Positions 1 through 5,044 of a DNA stretch of 10,829 nt are shown here, one piece after another (the first letter of the stretch is position 1; each line of letters starts with the position of its first letter). The notes below the pieces were generated by a model that did no database searches, was not told the origin of the DNA, and saw nothing but the letters and a program-made list of their open reading frames with translations. Source of the DNA: Nitrospiraceae bacterium (lineage in GTDB: Bacteria > Nitrospirota > Nitrospiria > Nitrospirales > Nitrospiraceae); NCBI GenBank assembly GCA_025934615.1, contig JAICXS010000028.1, forward strand, positions 1 to 10,829. The letters are read 5' to 3'. The position numbers and the translations under genes are program-made.

Positions 1-1
1 G

Positions 2-175
2 ATTCCTCAGTCCTCGCTGCTCTCTACGCGAGATTTCTTTGCACTCCACGCACCCGCCGACGACATGAAGGCAGCCCACGGGCGCGTGCTGAAGGAAACG
101 ATCGCTTCGTCGCGTCAGGCCTCGCGCCGCAGCGCCACCATTATGGCCTGTCCCACAAGGAGACGTTATGGATAG
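2..175 (+). CDS. Possible 3' end of an upstream gene, cut by the window edge
   Basis: One forward frame is open from the left edge of the window to a TAG at 173-175, about 57 codons. The residues include a stretch that could form a charged helix (roughly ADDMKAAHGRVLKETIASSR) followed by an Arg-rich tail. Third positions are GC-rich early on, which fits coding DNA, but the last codons (ACA AGG AGA CGT) are unlike the neighbours and contain the Shine-Dalgarno site of the next gene. A second forward frame is also open over the same stretch, so the call is weak. If real, its stop overlaps the next start by 8 nt, as in an operon. I recognise no family. Confidence 0.25.
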   Translation: MPQSSLLSTRDFFALHAPADDMKAAHGRVLKETIASSRQASRRSATIMACPTRRRYG

Positions 176-461
176 CATTCGACTCATTCGACATATGATC
201 ATGGTGTCCTCGCTTACGCTCATTGCCGGAGCGGCGATCTGGCCGGCTCAGGCCGGAGAAAAGCATTTGCGAGCCGACGCATCCGCCGCGCCGGAAAGCG
301 GGCTGAGCATCACGGCCTCTGGGGCCGTGGAGGACAACTTGAAAACCTGCATAGGAAGAATCCCCAAGGACGCCAGTGCCGGTCAACGCATGATAGCTGA
401 ACAAGGCTGCGAGCGAGATCAAGAAACTCGCAAGTCCTTGGATGCGGTGCCCGGGCGCTAA
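168..461 (+). CDS. Small exported protein of unknown function (97 aa)
   Basis: The start is set by AAGGAG at 157-162, 5 nt before the ATG. Residues 1-29 form a classical Sec signal peptide: a basic n-region (R5, R8, H9), a hydrophobic core (MIMVSSLTLIAGAAIW) and an AQA cleavage box near residue 29. The mature part of about 68 residues is polar. It has two cysteines, C61 and C81, flanking GRIPKDASAGQRMIAEQG, which could form one disulfide in the periplasm. This two-Cys segment resembles small secreted proteins that I associate with Nitrospira; that is recollection, not a search. No enzymatic motif is visible. The next gene (RRM) is 128 bp downstream beyond a strong hairpin, so the two may be separate transcripts. 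Function is unknown. Confidence 0.75.
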   Translation: MDSIRLIRHMIMVSSLTLIAGAAIWPAQAGEKHLRADASAAPESGLSITASGAVEDNLKTCIGRIPKDASAGQRMIAEQGCERDQETRKSLDAVPGR

Positions 462-510
462 CGCTTCATCGATGTGGAGAAACTTCGCGTCGGCGGGTGT
501 GTCTTCCGCG

Positions 511-541
511 CGTGGGCAGGGGGGATTGCACTCCGCCCACG
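511..541 (+). other. Strong stem-loop upstream of the RRM gene
   Basis: CGTGGGC at 511-517 pairs perfectly with GCCCACG at 535-541. A further four pairs are possible inside, with one bulge and one G-U. No T-tract follows on the plus strand, so it is not a classical intrinsic terminator. It lies between the stop of the 97-aa gene and the RRM start 48 nt downstream. It could end the first transcript or act as structure in the RRM leader. Confidence 0.5.
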
Positions 542-562
542 TCGCCTCATAGGGCATCGACC

Positions 563-592
563 ATGAGCATCTCCAACGAAAGATCAGGATGA
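563..592 (+). other. Short upstream ORF overlapping the RRM start (ATGA)
   Basis: A nine-codon ORF (MSISNERSG) starts at ATG 563. Its TGA at 590-592 overlaps the RRM ATG at 589-591 as ATGA. No good Shine-Dalgarno site precedes the RRM ATG beyond a weak AGG, so reinitiation from this ORF could supply translation. Its coding status is uncertain; the arrangement itself is seen directly. Confidence 0.3.
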
Positions 593-822
593 GAATTTAT
601 GTCGGTGGCTTTTCGCCGGTTATCGGCAATGATCAGTTACGAACACTGTTTTCGCTGCACGGCAGCGTGACCTCTGCCCAAGTGCTGATGAACAAGCATA
701 CCGGCCAGTCGAGAGGGTTTGGGTTCATTGTAATGGGTTCAGCCGAAGAAACCCACAGCGCCATTGCCGCGCTCAATGGGGCAGATCTGGAGGGTCATAC
801 ACTCCGCTGCTTCGCGGTCTAA
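589..822 (+). CDS. Single-RRM RNA-binding protein (77 aa)
   Basis: The whole protein is one RNA recognition motif. RNP2 is IYVGGF at residues 3-8 and RNP1 is RGFGFIVM at 42-49, with F44 and F46 as the expected RNA-stacking aromatics. The order beta1-alpha1-beta2-beta3-alpha2-beta4 fits, with ALNG at 61-64 and the closing strand at 71-76. The usual Gly/Arg-rich tail of cyanobacterial Rbp proteins is missing, and the protein stops just after beta4. Relatives bind single-stranded RNA, and several cyanobacterial ones are cold-induced; the target here is unknown. The start follows from the RNP2 spacing, since an upstream start would lie out of frame. Its ATG overlaps the TGA of a nine-codon upstream ORF, and a strong hairpin lies 48 nt upstream. 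The gene converges on the minus-strand gene at 894-1250. Confidence 0.88.
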   Translation: MRIYVGGFSPVIGNDQLRTLFSLHGSVTSAQVLMNKHTGQSRGFGFIVMGSAEETHSAIAALNGADLEGHTLRCFAV

Positions 823-830
823 CGGAAATC

Positions 831-884
831 AAAAACTATAGCGAGGCGGCCGGTGACCGATTACGCTCACGGCGGCCGACTCGC
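831..884 (-). terminator. Intrinsic terminator of the minus-strand gene, in a convergent gap
   Basis: GCGAG (841-845), CGGCCG and GTGA pair with TCAC, CGGCCG and CTCGC (ending at 884), interrupted by one mismatch and a 2-nt bulge. Read on the minus strand the hairpin is followed by TATAGTTTTTG (831-840 reversed), a usable T-tract. It lies 10 nt past the stop of the gene ending at 894. On the plus strand it has no T-run, though it may also slow transcription from the RRM gene. Confidence 0.6.
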
Positions 885-893
885 CTCACCGCT

Positions 894-1250
894 TCAGTTC
901 CATGTACGATGGGCTTCGCTCACCAGTTCGATCCCATGTCGAGCCTGGATTTCCCACTTGACGTCCGATGGAATGCTGACGACCTTAAGACACGCACAGT
1001 GACCATTGGCTCCCGCTCCTAACTCTTCTATGACTGCCACAAGCTTCTGGTCGTCTCGTGGAACGCTCATTCCAAACCTGTTGAGACTGGGTTCGTCCGG
1101 CAGTGATCCTGACGGCCAATAACTGGCGGTGTCGTGTTCCTGCAGCGCATCCTTCTGGCCCAGCTCCCGCAGCCGGAGAAAGGCTTTATGGCTGAGGCCA
1201 AATACGCCGTGACACGTGTTAATGACGATTTTCTTGAGAGGCTGCTCCAT
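894..1250 (-). CDS. Conserved hypothetical protein, KIVINTC-type (118 aa)
   Basis: The frame is open further upstream, but I place the start at 1250. There AGGGGGA precedes an ATG at good spacing, and the product starts MEQPLKKIVINTCHGVFGLS. The 49 extra upstream residues look like non-coding translation (proline, arginine and serine mixtures). The pattern (beta strand KIVINTC, a GVFGLS-KAF helix, a middle RDDQKLVAVIEELG helix, a closing LKVVSIPSDVKWEIQ strand and a terminal EAHRTW) matches a small family of uncharacterised bacterial and phage proteins that I recall. I know of no assigned function. C13, C104 and C106 (the latter in GHCAC) are the only cysteines. The gene stands alone, convergent to the RRM gene. 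A weak promoter-like TTGACG-17-TAGCGT lies upstream on the minus strand near 1370-1410. Confidence 0.7.
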   Translation of the reverse strand: MEQPLKKIVINTCHGVFGLSHKAFLRLRELGQKDALQEHDTASYWPSGSLPDEPSLNRFGMSVPRDDQKLVAVIEELGAGANGHCACLKVVSIPSDVKWEIQARHGIELVSEAHRTWN

Positions 1251-1724
1251 GATGTCCCCCTGATGATTGGTGAATGGCATACCAGCGGGAACCTGGGAGT
1301 CACGCGCAGGATGGAAGCGGTCAGCGCGCGCAAGAGGAAAGTCCACGTGGCTTCTTACTTCGAGGACTACGCTACAGGGTGTGGAGCGCCGCGTCAACTA
1401 TTGATTGCTCGGCCAACGCAACTATTTGCAGTGCAATACGACTACACTAATTATGGTAGGTACACATCCCATCTTGTGATTCCTTGTAAACCTACGTATC
1501 ATCTGGCTCGGCTGCCGCAAAATCTCGAGACCGGATCTCAGGAGGAGCGCCACAACGGATGAGCCGTACGGTTTTTAATTGCCGTCTCTTCGAGCCTTCT
1601 CTTCCGATTCTAGCGTACTCTCCGGAACGTCCGTTTCCACCTATCTCCGTCCCTGTCGAATACTCTCCCAAGGTCCGTCCGTTCCGTCAACTGGTTCATG
1701 CACCCTCAAACCAAGGAGGAACAG
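1251..1724. other. Intergenic region between divergent genes, no gene seen
   Basis: These 474 bp separate the minus-strand 118-aa gene from the plus-strand 56-aa gene. Open frames on both strands here have neither a Shine-Dalgarno site nor a recognisable product. Positions 1585-1690 are strikingly pyrimidine-rich on the plus strand, with recurring TACTCTCC and GTCCGTTTCC/GTCCGTTCC words. A CCGTACGG palindrome followed by TTTTT lies at about 1564-1576, too short for a convincing terminator. I find no strong promoter for either gene. Confidence 0.5.
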
Positions 1725-1895
1725 ATGCAAGACAGGTTGCTGACCTACGACGAACAAAAGGCCGCGGACGCGGCCTTTGCCGGTAAGCCGTTCAATTCCG
1801 ACTGGTCCTCTGATTCGAAAGCGATCTACGACGGTATCGTCGGTGCTATGGCAGTCAGGCAGGCAGAATGTGAACTAGAACCCACCGGGAGGTAA
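1725..1895 (+). CDS. Small cytoplasmic protein of unknown function (56 aa)
   Basis: AAGGAGGA at 1713-1720, 4 nt before ATG 1725, decides the start. An in-frame ATG at 1698 would translate through the Shine-Dalgarno site. The product is acidic and soluble, with no signal peptide or membrane segment. It begins with a TYDEQKAADAAF helix (residues 7-18), then a GKPFNSDWS segment (20-28), then a SKAIYDGIVGAM helix (31-42). The YDEQKAADAAFAGKPF...W...SKAIY pattern reminds me of small hypothetical proteins from environmental bacteria, but I cannot name a family. The next gene starts 4 bp after its stop, so the two are surely cotranscribed and probably related in function. Confidence 0.65.
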   Translation: MQDRLLTYDEQKAADAAFAGKPFNSDWSSDSKAIYDGIVGAMAVRQAECELEPTGR

Positions 1896-1899
1896 CATC

Positions 1900-2091
1900 A
1901 TGGCTCTAAAAACCGCTTCAAAAGAGTGGGGACGAGGCAGCATGCTCTCTTCGGATGAAATGCGAGAGGAATTTGACCTACGCAGGCAGTTGATTCTGCA
2001 GGCCAGAAAGGGCAACCGCAAGGCGCAAGATCGGTTGTATGAGCTCTACAAGGTGCGTTTTTACTGCGCCGACGACCTGTCTCGCCGTTGA
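1900..2091 (+). CDS. Small basic protein of unknown function (63 aa)
   Basis: GGGAGGT at 1887-1893 precedes the ATG at 1900 and contains the start of the previous gene's TAA. The gap to that gene is 4 bp, indicating one operon. The product is charged and largely helical. Residues 17-48 (SSDEMREEFDLRRQL, then ILQARKGNRKAQDRLYELY) look like two amphipathic helices. The second resembles the start of sigma-70 region 2 proteins (ARxGxxxAxxxLYxLY), but the protein ends soon after, so it is not a sigma factor. The last residues (FYCADDLSRR) look abrupt and another frame stays open past the stop until 2195. A frameshifted or shortened C-terminus is therefore possible. Function is unknown. Confidence 0.6.
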   Translation: MALKTASKEWGRGSMLSSDEMREEFDLRRQLILQARKGNRKAQDRLYELYKVRFYCADDLSRR

Positions 2092-2479
2092 ACACGGTCG
2101 AGCCGCCTTCTCTCATCGGGGGTTCAACAATGTGTGATCACGGGAAGCGCTTGCAGTGCTTCAAGAGACCGCAAGTCCGACCAACGAGATGGTGAGGATG
2201 GAAAAGGCCGCCAAGGCATCTAGGCGAAATGCAAAATCGAGATAGGGAATGCTGGAGGAAAGAGAGAGCGTGAGAGGCGTGGATGCGACAAGGCCGCATA
2301 ATTCGAGACCAATTCCAAGCTGTGTCCGCAAGCTAACAGACAGAACGGCGAGCGGATCATCCAACACTCCGACGGTGTCCGAAGCAGACACGTCTTGGAG
2401 CACGTTCGCTGATAAATAAAGATCCGCTGGAAGGGCATCCCATTATCTACACCTCCCGGCTGAGAACTGAAGCAAGTAT

Positions 2480-2507
2480 ATTTTAGTATAACTGAAATCC
2501 TCATCAA
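2480..2507 (-). promoter_or_regulatory. Candidate promoter pointing into the gene-poor region
   Basis: On the minus strand TTGATG (2507-2502) is followed after 16 nt by TAAAAT (2485-2480), inside an AT-rich patch that stands out from its GC-rich surroundings. Transcription would run leftward from about 2473, where I see no convincing gene. It may make a small or antisense RNA, or be fortuitous. Confidence 0.25.
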
Positions 2508-2512
2508 GAATT

Positions 2513-2573
2513 CTGTGCCGGCGATTTATGCCGAGCACAGTGTCCTACAAGACGGCCGCAATTGGAGCGGCCG
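2513..2573. other. Two adjacent strong hairpins
   Basis: First hairpin: CTGTGCCGGC (2513-2522) pairs with GCCGaGCACAG (2530-2540) around a 7-nt loop, ten pairs with one bulged A. Second hairpin: CGGCCGC (2553-2559) pairs with GCGGCCG (2567-2573) around a 7-nt loop. Neither is followed by a T-tract on either strand. They could protect an RNA end or block read-through into the aldo/keto reductase gene. Confidence 0.45.
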
Positions 2574-2722
2574 CTTAGCGACCGCATGTCAAAGATTCGG
2601 CGCAGGATCATCTGAAGGAACAGCTCGATGGGAAGCCTTGACGGCCATCGCATGAGTGGAACCGAGAGGCCCAGCGCAAGAAGCTGTGATAGGCTATACC
2701 TGCCATCGGACTCAGGAGCATC

Positions 2723-3694
2723 ATGCAGTACGTTCATCTCGGTCGATCGGGATTGCAGGTCAGCCGGCTCTGCCTCGGCACGATGAATTTCGGACCGCAG
2801 ACCTCGGAGACGGACAGCTTTCGAATCATGGACCACGCCCTCGAACACGGTATCAATTTTTTTGATACCGCGAACGTGTACGGGTGGAAAGTCGGAGAAG
2901 GCGTGACCGAGCAGATTGTCGGCCGGTGGTTCGCACACGGTGCAGGTCGCCGTGAGAAGGTGGTGCTCGCGACCAAAGTCTACGGCAAGATGGGGGAAGG
3001 ACCGAATGATGGCCGATTATCGGCACTGCATATTCGACGGGCGTGCGAAGCAAGTTTGCGGCGGCTCGCCACCGACCACATCGATCTGTATCAGATGCAT
3101 CACGTCGACCGTCATACGCCATGGGAAGAAATCTGGCAAGCGATGGAACAACTACACCGCGAAGGCAAAATCCTCTACGTCGGCAGTAGTAACTTCGCCG
3201 GTTGGCATCTCGCGCAGGCGCAGGAAGCGGCGAAAAGCCGCCACTTCATGGGATTGGTTTGCGAACAAAGTCTCTATAATCTTCACGAGCGCTCGGTTGA
3301 GCTGGAAGTCATTCCCGCGTGCGAGGCGTATGGCATCGGCTTCATTCCTTGGAGTCCACTGGCGCGGGGCCTGCTGGCCGGAGCGCTTGGACCCGCCGCC
3401 GCAGGACGGCGGGCTTCGGAAGACTTGCAGAAAGATGTCGAAACTCACCGCGCGACCCTGGAAGCCTATGAGGGACTGTGCCGAGCGCTCGGTGAACATC
3501 CGGCGGATGTGGCCCTCGCGTGGCTGCTGCACCAGAAAGCGGTCACGTCGCCGATTATCGGCCCGCGGACGTTGGAGCAGTTAGACGGATCGTTGCGCGC
3601 GCTCCAGATCATCCTCATTCTCGAGACGTTAGGCAAGCTGGATGACCTCTTTCCCGGTCCCGGAGGGCCGGCTCCAGAGGCGTATGCGTGGTGA
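2723..3694 (+). CDS. Aldo/keto reductase, NADPH-dependent (323 aa)
   Basis: This is a cytosolic TIM-barrel oxidoreductase that reduces aldehydes or ketones with NADPH; the natural substrate cannot be read from sequence. The catalytic tetrad is complete: D48 and Y53 in FDTANVYG, K85 in LATKV and H126 in YQMHHVD. The family signature GSSNFAGW lies at 154-161. Cofactor-binding segments are SPLARGLLAG (211-220) and IIGPRTLEQL (278-287). The ending PGPGGPAPEAYAW and the length fit the YajO/AKR11-like branch rather than the shorter AKR5 enzymes. The start is supported by CAGGAG at 2713-2718, 4 nt before the ATG. It stands alone: the upstream 630 bp are gene-poor, and the next gene begins 130 bp downstream with its own Shine-Dalgarno site. 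It may act in aldehyde detoxification, but that is inference. Confidence 0.92.
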   Translation: MQYVHLGRSGLQVSRLCLGTMNFGPQTSETDSFRIMDHALEHGINFFDTANVYGWKVGEGVTEQIVGRWFAHGAGRREKVVLATKVYGKMGEGPNDGRLSALHIRRACEASLRRLATDHIDLYQMHHVDRHTPWEEIWQAMEQLHREGKILYVGSSNFAGWHLAQAQEAAKSRHFMGLVCEQSLYNLHERSVELEVIPACEAYGIGFIPWSPLARGLLAGALGPAAAGRRASEDLQKDVETHRATLEAYEGLCRALGEHPADVALAWLLHQKAVTSPIIGPRTLEQLDGSLRALQIILILETLGKLDDLFPGPGGPAPEAYAW

Positions 3695-3824
3695 CACGCT
3701 CGGAAGTGAAGAACACGCCTCTATGAGGTCGTGCTTAATTAACCAAGCGTAATATGGAGGCCGCTAGCGCTTTTGAAAAGGATTGCGTAGGCTGGTGGCC
3801 TGGTCACCTGCACCCGGAGGCCTC

Positions 3825-4340
3825 ATGACTTTACTTGAACAATTAAATACCTGGCAGGAAGAGATCCAGGAATTAAAAGATCAATGCTCGGATCCGTTGC
3901 ACGGATTGGTGCGGGGCATTGAAGAAGAAATTGTGAGTTGCGCCACCGCTGTCTCTTCGGCGCGGGACATGGCAGCCGGGGGAGCACCGGGCCTGCAAAT
4001 AGTCCCACGAGCCGGACAATCGGAACGCCGCATCGATCTTAGTGTACGGGGCTATCTTGAGACGAATGCCTGCGGAGTGATCCGGCGCACGAATAATGCG
4101 AGTGCCCTGCTTTTGAACTTCCCGCGCCATCTGCTCGTGGGACAACCTTTGCTCGTGTTTATCCAAAAGGAAGAACGAAAGGCATTCCTAACCGCGTTTC
4201 TTGAGTTGCGCCATGAGCCCACGGCAAAGCGACGTGAATATTTGGTCATGATCCATCCCGTATCGATGGAACCTCAACTCGCGATGTTGATCGCCGAACG
4301 GGTTGAAGATCCCGATCACAACGTGCTCGGCATCACCTGA
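3825..4340 (+). CDS. Stand-alone PAS-domain protein (171 aa)
   Basis: The frame is open from TTG 3783, but GGAGG at 3816-3820 just before ATG 3825 sets the start, and the product then begins MTLLEQLNTWQEEIQELKDQ. Residues 3-35 are a charged helix suited to a coiled coil or dimer. A linker (40-70) leads to a PAS-type fold at about 72-165. That fold has GVIRRTNNASALLL (84-97), the LVGQPLLVFIQKEERKAFLTAFLEL segment typical of PAS helices (104-128) and beta strands at about 138-160. There is no histidine kinase, GGDEF, HTH or other output domain. It may therefore be an adaptor, or partner another signalling protein. No heme or flavin ligand can be identified with confidence. The C-terminus (NVLGIT) is slightly short for a PAS domain. 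A hairpin terminator follows. Confidence 0.75.
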   Translation: MTLLEQLNTWQEEIQELKDQCSDPLHGLVRGIEEEIVSCATAVSSARDMAAGGAPGLQIVPRAGQSERRIDLSVRGYLETNACGVIRRTNNASALLLNFPRHLLVGQPLLVFIQKEERKAFLTAFLELRHEPTAKRREYLVMIHPVSMEPQLAMLIAERVEDPDHNVLGIT

Positions 4341-4401
4341 CTTCTGGCTCCGGCGTAGGCTCTTTTCCAACCTCCGTCCCGCACGGTTCGGCCTTCCGGA
4401 G

Positions 4402-4848
4402 TCAGTGAGCGCCGCGTATGTCGGCGCTTTCAGCTCTTTTCGTGTCGATCCATGCCCACACCGCGACACCGACCCATGCTCCCAATAGATCCGTGGCCAA
4501 ATCCCAACGATCGGATTCGCGGAATGGCACGAAGGCTTGATGCCATTCATCGGTCGCGCCATAGATCGTTGCGGCTATCACAGCCAGGATCACCGCATGT
4601 TGCTCGCACCATGTTCCAGCCGCATGGCGGAATGCTCGATAACAGAGAAAGCCAAGCAACCCGTACTCCATGGCATGGAGCGCCTTGTCCCCGAGTTTTA
4701 AAAGGAAGTGCGGGACATATTGTTCAGGGTACGATTGAGAGGAGAGATAGAAAATGAGGCCGGCGTAGAGAACGACCGGCGCCCAATACCACATCCAATG
4801 GGGGCTCGGCTGATGTGGGATGGCATCGGGCTCGGGCTCAGTATTCAC
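4402..4848 (-). CDS. VanZ-family membrane protein (148 aa)
   Basis: The start is GTG at 4848, chosen because AAGGAGGA lies 3-4 nt upstream on the minus strand. The protein has four likely membrane segments, at about 19-36, 57-75, 83-98 and 119-134. It carries the conserved VanZ pattern: WAPVVLYAGLIFYLSS near the N-terminus, the DKALH motif (54-58), YGATDEWHQAFVPFR (96-110) and the final D-ATDLLGAWVG motif. VanZ itself raises teicoplanin resistance in enterococci by an unknown mechanism. Most homologues, including those outside resistance operons, have no established role, and nothing here suggests a van cluster. The gene is divergent from the GH57 gene and convergent with the PAS gene. A promoter candidate lies at 4918-4946. 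Confidence 0.88.
   Translation of the reverse strand: MNTEPEPDAIPHQPSPHWMWYWAPVVLYAGLIFYLSSQSYPEQYVPHFLLKLGDKALHAMEYGLLGFLCYRAFRHAAGTWCEQHAVILAVIAATIYGATDEWHQAFVPFRESDRWDLATDLLGAWVGVAVWAWIDTKRAESADIRGAH
4408..4440 (+). terminator. Rho-independent terminator of the PAS gene
   Basis: AGCGCCG (4408-4414) pairs perfectly with CGGCGCT (4422-4428) around a 7-nt loop, followed by TTCAGCTCTTTT (4429-4440). It lies about 70 nt past the PAS stop codon. The same bases encode the last residues (SADIRGA) of the convergent VanZ-family gene, so the hairpin is partly coding on the other strand. Confidence 0.7.
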
Positions 4849-4917
4849 TCTCCTCCTTCATTCCGGCTTTAGACGTTCCATCCGTCTGACCCAAGGCCAT
4901 GGCAAAGCAGCTCAAGA

Positions 4918-4946
4918 ATTCTAGGGAAGTAATGAGGACAGCACAA
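4918..4946 (-). promoter_or_regulatory. Candidate promoter of the VanZ-family gene
   Basis: On the minus strand TTGTGC (4946-4941), a 17-nt spacer and TAGAAT (4923-4918) give a sigma-70-like promoter, with five of six -10 matches and three of six -35 matches. Transcription would start near 4911, leaving about 60 nt of leader before the GTG at 4848. Confidence 0.4.
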
Positions 4947-5007
4947 CTCTTTATCGTGCACGCCTCGCGTGGAATACCGGTGAACGCAGTCCGATGGCTC
5001 TCGCCCC

Positions 5008-5036
5008 TTGACTTCCCGCTCGGAGCCGCGTATCCC
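5008..5036 (+). promoter_or_regulatory. Candidate promoter of the GH57 gene, leaderless arrangement
   Basis: TTGACT (5008-5013), a 17-nt spacer and TATCCC (5031-5036) lie just before ATG 5045. The -35 matches the consensus at five of six positions, the -10 only at three. A start point 7-9 nt past the -10 would fall on or next to the ATG, so the mRNA would have no leader. This agrees with the absence of a Shine-Dalgarno site. Confidence 0.35.
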
Positions 5037-5044
5037 CATGTGCC

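Larger units (their letters stand above)
2092..2722. other. 631-bp region with no convincing gene
   Basis: Several short frames cross this region (plus-strand 2138-2245 ending in a basic helix, plus-strand 2249-2419, and minus-strand frames between 2161 and 2507). None combines a Shine-Dalgarno site, a sensible start and a recognisable product. The frame 2138-2245 (ending KAAKASRRNAKSR) reads like the tail of a real protein without a head, so decayed coding DNA is possible. The region also contains an AT-rich patch (2471-2512) and two strong hairpins, listed separately. The last 60 bp before the aldo/keto reductase contain GGCTATACC at about 2693-2701, a weak -10-like word. Confidence 0.5.

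Noticed and set aside
141..557. 138-codon minus-strand ORF across the small exported protein gene
   Set aside because: It is antisense to a gene with a strong Shine-Dalgarno site and a clean signal peptide, and it crosses the 511-541 hairpin. Its product has no recognisable feature.
1251..1397. N-terminal extension of the minus-strand 118-aa protein
   Set aside because: The internal ATG at 1250 has a strong AGGGGGA site and starts the conserved part. The upstream residues look like non-coding translation.
1134..1562. 142-codon plus-strand ORF
   Set aside because: It overlaps the conserved minus-strand gene, has no Shine-Dalgarno site and gives no family-like product.
2249..2419. 56-codon plus-strand ORF, Ser/Thr-rich
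   Set aside because: No spaced Shine-Dalgarno site (AGGGA touches the ATG), low-complexity composition and no family resemblance.
2161..2507. Two overlapping minus-strand ORFs, one with a hydrophobic C-terminal half
   Set aside because: There is no convincing start or ribosome site. The hydrophobic run is what a charged plus-strand helix yields when read antisense.
2916..3584. 222-codon ORF in another frame of the aldo/keto reductase
   Set aside because: Arg/Ser/Trp-rich shadow of a well-supported gene with a full catalytic tetrad.
4402..4848. VanZ homologue taken as evidence of glycopeptide resistance
   Set aside because: No vanA/H/X/Y/R/S-like gene is nearby, and most VanZ-family proteins occur outside resistance clusters.
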